Shown here one piece after another: positions 34,631 to 39,048 of a DNA stretch of 39,048 nt. The first letter of the stretch is position 1; the number at the start of each line of letters is the position of its first letter. The notes below the pieces were generated by a model. The model worked only from the letters and a program-made list of their open reading frames with translations, was not told the origin of the DNA and searched no databases. The stretch covers positions 1 to 39,048 of the IMG/VR virus record IMGVR_UViG_3300038954_000279. One strand, given 5' to 3'. The position numbers and the translations under genes were made by a program. The stretch is from a virus.

Positions 34631-35369
34631 TTGTTCTCCTGTTTTTTACTCTACGATTTCTGAAATCGTAATAAAAGTCAAGTAAATCTAAAAACGAACT
34701 AAAAGCAGATTCAATATTTGTATATTCTTTCCATTCCGGCTCTCCTGTTAGCTTGTCAAGTCTCAATATTCCCATACCGTCGGGATATATTTCCGGATAA
34801 TAAACTTCATACTCAGAGCCCTCTCTTGTTTTTATTTTATTCGTAGTGTTGTTGCATTTTATACGAGCTAATAAATAAGCAGCTATTTGTAAAGAATTTT
34901 CTTTATAGTGCGCTTTCGAAGTTTTAAAATCTATAACCCGTGTTTCTCCGTCTTTAAATTTTGCTATAGCATCAAGTGTTCCAGCGTAGCACCTGTCGGG
35001 GTCAAACACGGGCTTTTCAGATTCAATCCATTTATCAATATTATTATTTTCCCATTCTAAAAAAGCTAAAAAGGCTTTTTGTACTTTGTCGGGATACCCT
35101 TGAAATTCTGTTTTATCTGTTTTGATATATTTTTCAATTAAGTCGTGAACCTGTGAGCCGATATTAAGCGCTGTTTTACTGATTTCACGATAATTAAACC
35201 TTGCTTCTTTTATGAGCGCAGGTATATCTTTACAGGACTTTAAATTAAGTTCAATGTACTCCTGCATACATTTTGTCGCCCAGCCCATGAGAGCTGGACT
35301 CTTATCAAGTTGTCCTGTTATCGTAGTAACACTCGGGTATTCGTTTCCGTTGATTGTATATTTTGACAT
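34620..35369 (-). CDS. PD-(D/E)XK exonuclease, Cas4/RecB-like
   Basis: The 249-residue protein has the nuclease core DPDRCYAGTLDAIAKFKDGE (motif II Asp) and TRVIDFKTSKAHYKENSLQI (D-x-K and Gln motif III, with QIAAYLLAR). The N-terminal YPSVTTITGQLDKSPALMGW segment is typical of phage members. It likely resects DNA ends for the ERF/Sak-like annealing protein. No Cys cluster for an FeS site is evident. Confidence 0.8.
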   Translation of the reverse strand: MSKYTINGNEYPSVTTITGQLDKSPALMGWATKCMQEYIELNLKSCKDIPALIKEARFNYREISKTALNIGSQVHDLIEKYIKTDKTEFQGYPDKVQKAFLAFLEWENNNIDKWIESEKPVFDPDRCYAGTLDAIAKFKDGETRVIDFKTSKAHYKENSLQIAAYLLARIKCNNTTNKIKTREGSEYEVYYPEIYPDGMGILRLDKLTGEPEWKEYTNIESAFSSFLDLLDFYYDFRNRRVKNRRTNAK

Positions 35370-35384
35370 ATTTTCCCCTTATTA

Positions 35385-35412
35385 TTGCAGCCCCCGGATT
35401 AACCGGGGTTTT
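35385..35412. terminator. GC-rich hairpin between ssb and the exonuclease gene
   Basis: CCCCGG-TTAA-CCGGGG stem just after the ssb stop, followed on the plus strand by TTTTTATT. On the minus strand no T tract follows, so for these genes it is more likely a partial terminator or an mRNA-stabilising hairpin. Confidence 0.45.
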
Positions 35413-35414
35413 TA

Positions 35415-35813
35415 TTAAAACGGAATATCATCATCATTTTTTTCAATATTTTCTGTATCATTTTTTTCAATGTTTTCTGTTTTGTTTTTAGACGATTCTG
35501 CAATTAATATCCTGTTTACCTTGATTTTGATTTTGCTTCGAGAAGAGCCATCTTTTGTTTTCCACCTGTCTTGTTTTAACTCTCCTGAAACATAAATCAT
35601 ACTTCCTTTCTTCATTTTTTGTTCGATTGCTTCTCCTAATTTTCCCCACAAAAAACAATCGAAAAAACTTGCCTCTTCTTTCCATTCTCCGCCCTTTTTT
35701 ACGGAGCGGTTGGTCGCTATTGAAAACTCAAGTAGCGGATTATCTCCGGCATACTTCAGCCTTGCATTCTTTGTTAATCGACCTGACAGATTTACTGAGT
35801 TAATGTCCTGCAT
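35415..35813 (-). CDS. ssb: Single-stranded DNA-binding protein
   Basis: The 132-residue protein has the OB fold signatures of SSB: INSVNLSGRLTKNARLKYAG, LEFSIATNRSVKKGGEWKEE, FFDCFLWGKLGEAIEQKMKK and GELKQDRWKTKDGSSRSKIK. The tail contains two repeats of NDTENIEKN and ends DDDIPF, the acidic tip that binds partner proteins. It works with the annealing protein and exonuclease in recombination and replication. Length is that of phage SSBs. Confidence 0.92.
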   Translation of the reverse strand: MQDINSVNLSGRLTKNARLKYAGDNPLLEFSIATNRSVKKGGEWKEEASFFDCFLWGKLGEAIEQKMKKGSMIYVSGELKQDRWKTKDGSSRSKIKIKVNRILIAESSKNKTENIEKNDTENIEKNDDDIPF

Positions 35814-35997
35814 TTTTTCCTCCTTCTAAATTATATACTTTTTTATAAGAGTTACTTTCGACAAAGTGCTGTACCGCTACAGTAATAAACTTTGTTTTGC
35901 TAAGTTTTTTTTCAGTTTGTCGAGTGTTTATTTCGGATATGGCCTCGGCTATTTTTTCGTGCCATTCCTCCGTTGCTTTAAAAACTGTTGATTTCAT
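35800..35997 (-). CDS. Small RHH-like protein
   Basis: The 65-residue protein (MKSTVFKATEEWHEKIAEAI..., LSKTKFITVAVQHFVESNSY) resembles a ribbon-helix-helix dimer with an N-terminal strand and two helices. It lies between the annealing protein and ssb, overlapping ssb by 14 bp. It could regulate the recombination operon. Confidence 0.5.
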   Translation of the reverse strand: MKSTVFKATEEWHEKIAEAISEINTRQTEKKLSKTKFITVAVQHFVESNSYKKVYNLEGGKNAGH

Positions 35998-36659
35998 TAT
36001 TTGTCCTCCTTGTCAACGATTGTGTTTATATGATTTTTTATATTTTCCCTTTCCTTTTCAGTAAGATCGTAAAGATTTTTCTTTCCAGTTTCCTCGATTA
36101 ATTCAGTTATAAGTTCCGATTTTATGCCAACGTGCTTTACGGATTCACGTATATATTCGTAGTCTTCAATAATTTTTTTGAGTTCTGTCTGCTGCTCGGT
36201 AGTGAGATTTTCAATATTTTTCCCGTATTTTCCTCTTACAATATCTCCGGCCTTATCGAAATTTATATATTTTTGATTTTCAATAAACTTGTTAAAGCGG
36301 TCTATTACGGGGTTTTTAGGTTCCTGCTTATTCATAGCATTTGCTACCTCTTCAGCTGAAGCTATACCGGCATCAATACCTATTCCCATGCATCCAAGCG
36401 CTCTTCCGACTGCTGAAGTTTCACAGTTTTCAATAAATGAAGTTTTATTGATATATCCATCACCTTGCTTTTCTTCAGCATGTCCTGTAGCAATTACACG
36501 CCCTTTTTCATTTTTGACGATAGCCTTCATGATTATCTGTCTATCGTCCAATTTTATTATTTCCGTCTCAAGTGAATATTCAGGTAAATTTTCACGGAAA
36601 TATTTTATACGTTCATTTACCATGACATACTCTTTCCCCTTAATATTTACTGTTTTCAT
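35997..36659 (-). CDS. Phage annealing/recombination protein, ERF/Sak3-like
   Basis: The 220-residue protein starts at ATG 36659, with AAGGAGG upstream (an earlier ATG at 36674 is less likely). The diagnostic part is VIATGHAEEKQGDGYINKTS, FIENCETSAVGRALGCMGIG and IDAGIASAEEVANAMNK, the 'TSAVGRALG ... IASAEEV' motif of ERF/Rad52-related and Sak3-like single-strand annealing proteins. The C-terminal half is helical. Next to ssb and a PD-(D/E)XK nuclease it completes a phage recombination set. A sigma-70 promoter lies directly upstream. Confidence 0.7.
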   Translation of the reverse strand: MKTVNIKGKEYVMVNERIKYFRENLPEYSLETEIIKLDDRQIIMKAIVKNEKGRVIATGHAEEKQGDGYINKTSFIENCETSAVGRALGCMGIGIDAGIASAEEVANAMNKQEPKNPVIDRFNKFIENQKYINFDKAGDIVRGKYGKNIENLTTEQQTELKKIIEDYEYIRESVKHVGIKSELITELIEETGKKNLYDLTEKERENIKNHINTIVDKEDK

Positions 36660-36677
36660 ATTATCCTCCTTCATTAT

Positions 36678-36706
36678 AGTATAATGATTATATTAATAAA
36701 TGTCAA
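36678..36706 (-). promoter_or_regulatory. Strong sigma-70-type promoter for the recombination operon
   Basis: TTGACA, 17 bases, TATACT on the minus strand. The -35 box contains the TGA stop of the small gene upstream. Confidence 0.8.
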
Positions 36707-36846
36707 GTTTTCTTATATATTTTATGAGCAATTATTATACTTTGTTTCGTGTGCTTGTTGAGGCTTCTGCGGCATAATTCGACTAAGTCTTCTTTACTGT
36801 AGTTTTCACGTAATATTTTTATAAATTCTTTGTCTTTATTATTCAT
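36703..36846 (-). CDS. 47-residue basic protein
   Basis: MNNKDKEFIKILRENYSKED..., LCRRSLNKHTKQSIIIAHKI. It looks like a small helical, basic, possibly HTH-type protein ('I..L...YSKEDLVELC.RSLN.....I...A.K'). Its ATG overlaps the end of the Imm-5-like gene and its stop lies in the promoter. Confidence 0.5.
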   Translation of the reverse strand: MNNKDKEFIKILRENYSKEDLVELCRRSLNKHTKQSIIIAHKIYKKT

Positions 36847-37333
36847 ACTTTTCCTCCTTAGTAGTTAAATATTTTCTACAGATGTCAGCTGTCTTTTTCT
36901 GATTTTCTTCTTTGTCATCGGCAGCAGCATGAGCAACAGCATAAGCAACATCATAAGCATCTTCACCATAAGCAGCAGTAGAAAAAGAAAAAGCAGCAGC
37001 AGCAACAGCATAATCAGCATTCTCAACAACAGCATAAGAACCATAAGCAGCGGTTCGTAACTCTTTCTCTGTCACTTTGCCTTCTCCGTATGCTATTGCA
37101 GTATCTACAGCTTTTTTGCTTCTGTCATTTTTCATTAAGTGTCGTACTGTGTTTGCGCAATGAGCGGCGGCTAATACTCTTTCTCTCTTCCTTTCCGGAA
37201 AGAATTTTTCGTGAGCCCATAATATCCAGTCGCCTCGGGGGCAGTCTCTGAATGCTTCCTTCATTGTTCTGTCTCCTACCCATTCGACAGCTTTTTGGCA
37301 GGCGCCTAATTCTTTTAATTTATCTTTAAACAT
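36839..37333 (-). CDS. Imm-5-like protein (copy 4)
   Basis: The 164-residue protein starts MFKDKLKELGACQKAVEWVG and keeps the conserved domain and the ENQKKTADICRKYL end, but its alanine tract is the most degenerate (AAYGSYAVVENADYAVAAAA). Weak triplet purity suggests this copy is older or no longer expanding. AGGGAGGTAG precedes the ATG. Confidence 0.65.
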   Translation of the reverse strand: MFKDKLKELGACQKAVEWVGDRTMKEAFRDCPRGDWILWAHEKFFPERKRERVLAAAHCANTVRHLMKNDRSKKAVDTAIAYGEGKVTEKELRTAAYGSYAVVENADYAVAAAAFSFSTAAYGEDAYDVAYAVAHAAADDKEENQKKTADICRKYLTTKEEKYE

Positions 37334-37348
37334 TTTCTACCTCCCTAC

Positions 37349-37795
37349 TTAAATAAATTCAACATATTGGGCTGCTATTTTAAGAGCATGCTTATAATCA
37401 TCCAAACACGCTTTATTAAAGTTGCCTTCAAGTATATGATTATAGTCGTGTCCTTTTAAAAATTCTGCCCTCTTTAAATAATTCAACTCATATTTCCTAT
37501 CTACTTTTGTTAATTCCCGGGCAAATTGACAACAAGAATACATATATTTTCTATACTTTCTATCTTTGTAATATTTATAAAACGGACACTTTCCACAACC
37601 TGTATCTATAGAGAAAAAATTATTATAATCCCTGAATAAGGCACAAAAAATATTTAACGGTACATAAGGAATATCACAGGGTTTTTTTTTCGCTTTTATT
37701 TTTCTATGCTCGTATGTTACAGAATTTTTCTTTAATGTAAGATAATATTTTTTAATTATCTTTTCATACTTCTTAGGAATTTTTAATTTCCTCAT
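37349..37795 (-). CDS. Cys-containing protein, paralogue of the next gene
   Basis: The 148-residue protein has IPKKYEKIIKKYYLTLKKNS near the N-terminus and a Cys-rich centre DTGCGKCPFYKYYKDRKYRK with YSCCQFARELTKV. The protein at 37808 has matching KKYETIIKKYYLRLKKK and CCRACPFYKARVKDRE segments, so they are tandem paralogues. The CxxCPFYK motif could bind zinc or an FeS cluster. No known family. Confidence 0.5.
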   Translation of the reverse strand: MRKLKIPKKYEKIIKKYYLTLKKNSVTYEHRKIKAKKKPCDIPYVPLNIFCALFRDYNNFFSIDTGCGKCPFYKYYKDRKYRKYMYSCCQFARELTKVDRKYELNYLKRAEFLKGHDYNHILEGNFNKACLDDYKHALKIAAQYVEFI

Positions 37796-37807
37796 TCATT
37801 TCCTCCT

Positions 37808-38197
37808 CTAAACAAATTTTATATATTTATTAATTGCTTTAAGTGATTTTATATACTCATCTAATTTGTACTTCTCGAAAGGGATAATATTCATCATTGA
37901 TCCTAATTCCTCAAATACTGCAACCTTTGCCAACCATGATGAACACGGATAAAAATTAAATCCAGTAATTTCTCTATCTTTTACACGTGCTTTATAAAAC
38001 GGACAAGCCCTACAACAATCGGGCTTAGAAATAGTTTCATCTATATATATATAACAAAGAATACAATTTGAGCGTCGTATTCTAAAGTGATATAGTTTAT
38101 TGTCTTTCTTCTTTTTTAATCTTAAATAATACTTCTTGATTATTGTTTCATATTTTTTAGGTATCTCAATTACCTCTGGTTTATTTGTTTTATTCAT
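37808..38197 (-). CDS. Cys-containing protein, paralogue of the previous gene
   Basis: The 129-residue protein shows SNCILCYIYIDETISKPDCC followed by RACPFYKARV and YPCSSWLAKVAVFEELG, parallel to the 37349 product. Six or more cysteines suggest a metal site. It overlaps the gene at 38190 by 8 bp. Confidence 0.5.
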   Translation of the reverse strand: MNKTNKPEVIEIPKKYETIIKKYYLRLKKKKDNKLYHFRIRRSNCILCYIYIDETISKPDCCRACPFYKARVKDREITGFNFYPCSSWLAKVAVFEELGSMMNIIPFEKYKLDEYIKSLKAINKYIKFV

Positions 38198-38387
38198 CTT
38201 TTGCCTCCTCTAAATATTTTTTGATTTTGTTTGCTAATTTTCTGGCATATTCCCTACTTTCCATACTATATCCGTATCTTATTCTTGCCAATTCTACACC
38301 TCTGTAATCGCCCCACAACGGAATATGATAATCATCAGATAAAATAAGAAACATATCATCAGTTTTTTCTTCTCTTATCTTTATCAT
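38190..38387 (-). CDS. Small hypothetical protein
   Basis: The 65-residue protein (MIKIREEKTDDMFLILSDDY...) has an acidic N-terminus and a helical C-terminus (REYARKLANKIKKYLEEAKD). It overlaps the Imm-5-like gene upstream by 4 bp. No family is recognised. Confidence 0.5.
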   Translation of the reverse strand: MIKIREEKTDDMFLILSDDYHIPLWGDYRGVELARIRYGYSMESREYARKLANKIKKYLEEAKDE

Positions 38388-38890
38388 TTTTTCTCCTTAA
38401 TAGTTAAATATTTTCGGCAAATATCAGCTGTCTTTTTCTGATTTTCTTTTTTGTCACCAGCAGCAGCATAATCAGCAGCAGCAGCAGCATAAGCAGCAGC
38501 AGCAGCATAAGCATAAGTAGCAGCATCATAAGCAGCCATAGCATCATAAGCAGCAGCATAAGCAGCATAAGCAGCATCAGCAGCAACCTTGGTAGCAGCA
38601 TTAGCAGCGGATTGTAACTCTTTCTCTGTTGCTTTGCCTTCGCCGTATCGAATTGCAGTATCAACCGCCTTTTTGCTTCTTTCATCTTGCATTAAATGTC
38701 GTACTGTATTTGCGCAATGAGCGGCTGCTAATATTCTTTCTCTCTTCCTTTCCGGAAAGAATTTTTCGTGCGCCCATAATATCCAGTCTCCTCGGGGGCA
38801 ATCCCTAAAGGCTTCTTCCATTGTCCTGTCTCCTACCCATTCGACAGCTTTTTGGCAGGCGCCTAATTCTTTTAATTTATCTTTAAACAT
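38384..38890 (-). CDS. Imm-5-like protein (copy 5)
   Basis: The 168-residue protein starts MFKDKLKELGACQKAVEWVG with the same domain and a pure Ala/Tyr/Asp tract (38456-38610), ending KKENQKKTADICRKYLTIKE. AGGGAGGTAG precedes the ATG, the same leader as copy 4, so copies 4 and 5 form one subgroup and copies 1-3 (MKFKQKLIK start) another. Confidence 0.65.
   Translation of the reverse strand: MFKDKLKELGACQKAVEWVGDRTMEEAFRDCPRGDWILWAHEKFFPERKRERILAAAHCANTVRHLMQDERSKKAVDTAIRYGEGKATEKELQSAANAATKVAADAAYAAYAAAYDAMAAYDAATYAYAAAAAYAAAAADYAAAGDKKENQKKTADICRKYLTIKEKK
38456..38610. repeat. Triplet-repeat tract, copy 5
   Basis: About 155 bp of GCA/TAA/TCA triplets in the frame of copy 5, with few interruptions, which suggests recent expansion. 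Confidence 0.85.
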
Positions 38891-39047
38891 TCTCTACCTC
38901 CCTACTTAATTCAAAATTTTTAAAGCAATCACTACTTAACATTTGTAAAGTAAAGCCGCTATACTGCATCTTATTAATCAGTTTAGCAGCTCTACTTTTT
39001 GAACAGTAGTATTCTCCTGAAACAGGTGCTCTGTCGTAACGCTCACA
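38883..39047 (-). CDS. C-terminal end of an unknown protein (partial)
   Basis: A frame entering from the right edge encodes CERYDRAPVSGEYYCSKSRA, AKLINKMQYSGFTLQMLSSD and stops 8 bp inside the next gene. Two cysteines and a helix are visible, which is too little for a family. It overlaps the Imm-5-like copy 5 start, so the run continues to the right. Confidence 0.45.
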   Translation of the reverse strand, partial: CERYDRAPVSGEYYCSKSRAAKLINKMQYSGFTLQMLSSDCFKNFELSREVENV

Positions 39048-39048
39048 C

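Noticed and set aside
33440-38685. Leu/Met-rich frames inside the Imm-5-like genes (33440-33679 and 38404-38685)
   Set aside because: They are out-of-frame readings of the GCT/GAT/TAT triplets; recorded as a weak finding but not annotated as genes.
1-39048. Alternative genetic code (TGA or TAG recoding)
   Set aside because: TGA, TAG and TAA all end well-supported genes at ATGA or TAATG junctions, and no conserved gene is interrupted by them.

Overview
The window reads as most of a tailed double-stranded DNA phage (or prophage) genome. It is AT-rich, uses standard stop codons, and every gene I can support lies on the minus strand, so the biological reading direction is from base 39048 down to base 1. 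No host gene, integrase, lysis gene or complete tail module is visible. The host is not stated by the sequence. The attC-like sites and three sigma-54-type promoters would suit a spirochaete such as Treponema, but that is inference.

Layout in transcription order. (1) 39.0-29.0 kb, early and replication genes: a RecT/ERF/Sak-like protein, SSB, PD-(D/E)XK nuclease, NinB-like protein, adenine methyltransferase, DnaD-like replication protein and DnaC-like ATPase. Five paralogous Imm-5-like proteins with alanine-rich triplet-repeat tails are scattered among them. (2) 29.0-26.4 kb: a large DUF4942-type methyltransferase, a DnaQ-like exonuclease and small proteins. (3) 26.3-23.1 kb: cassette array I. 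(4) 23.1-20.3 kb: ordinary phage genes (PAPS-reductase-like protein, HNH protein, RusA). (5) 20.3-17.7 kb: cassette array II. (6) 17.5-12.2 kb: a glycan-modification cluster (GT9-like/GT29-like fusion, two methyltransferases, sulfotransferase, cupin, second GT-like protein). (7) 12.2-5.3 kb: membrane proteins, small proteins, SPL-like radical SAM enzyme, metallopeptidase, ParB-like protein, small and large terminase, portal. (8) 5.0-0 kb: minor head protein, an embedded KDO-8-phosphate synthase (kdsA), scaffold, major capsid protein, decoration protein, and the start of a tail or fibre protein.

The most unusual feature is the pair of integron-like arrays. About thirteen folded repeats of the form ACAAC-GTTTGCG-stem-...-stem-CGC-TGTTGT alternate with one small gene each, exactly as attC sites alternate with gene cassettes. 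Each array begins with a nearly identical 50-bp leader (49/50) directly downstream of a TTGAC(A/G)-N17-TATATT promoter. Several cassette reading frames run into or right through the attC-like site. Some sites are half sites or look like arm-swapped hybrids. No integron integrase lies in the window, so any mobility would need an enzyme encoded elsewhere.

A second unusual layer is regulatory. Three sequences match the sigma-54 -24/-12 promoter (GG-N10-GC, TTGCT). Two of them drive leaders or small RNAs of about 125-150 nt that end in strong intrinsic terminators. One of these RNAs carries a tRNA-like T arm, and the other carries a pseudoknot-capable attenuator. kdsA together with the sugar-transfer cluster suggests the phage remodels a host surface glycan, although no substrate can be read from sequence. 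No gene-free stretch exceeds 300 bases.
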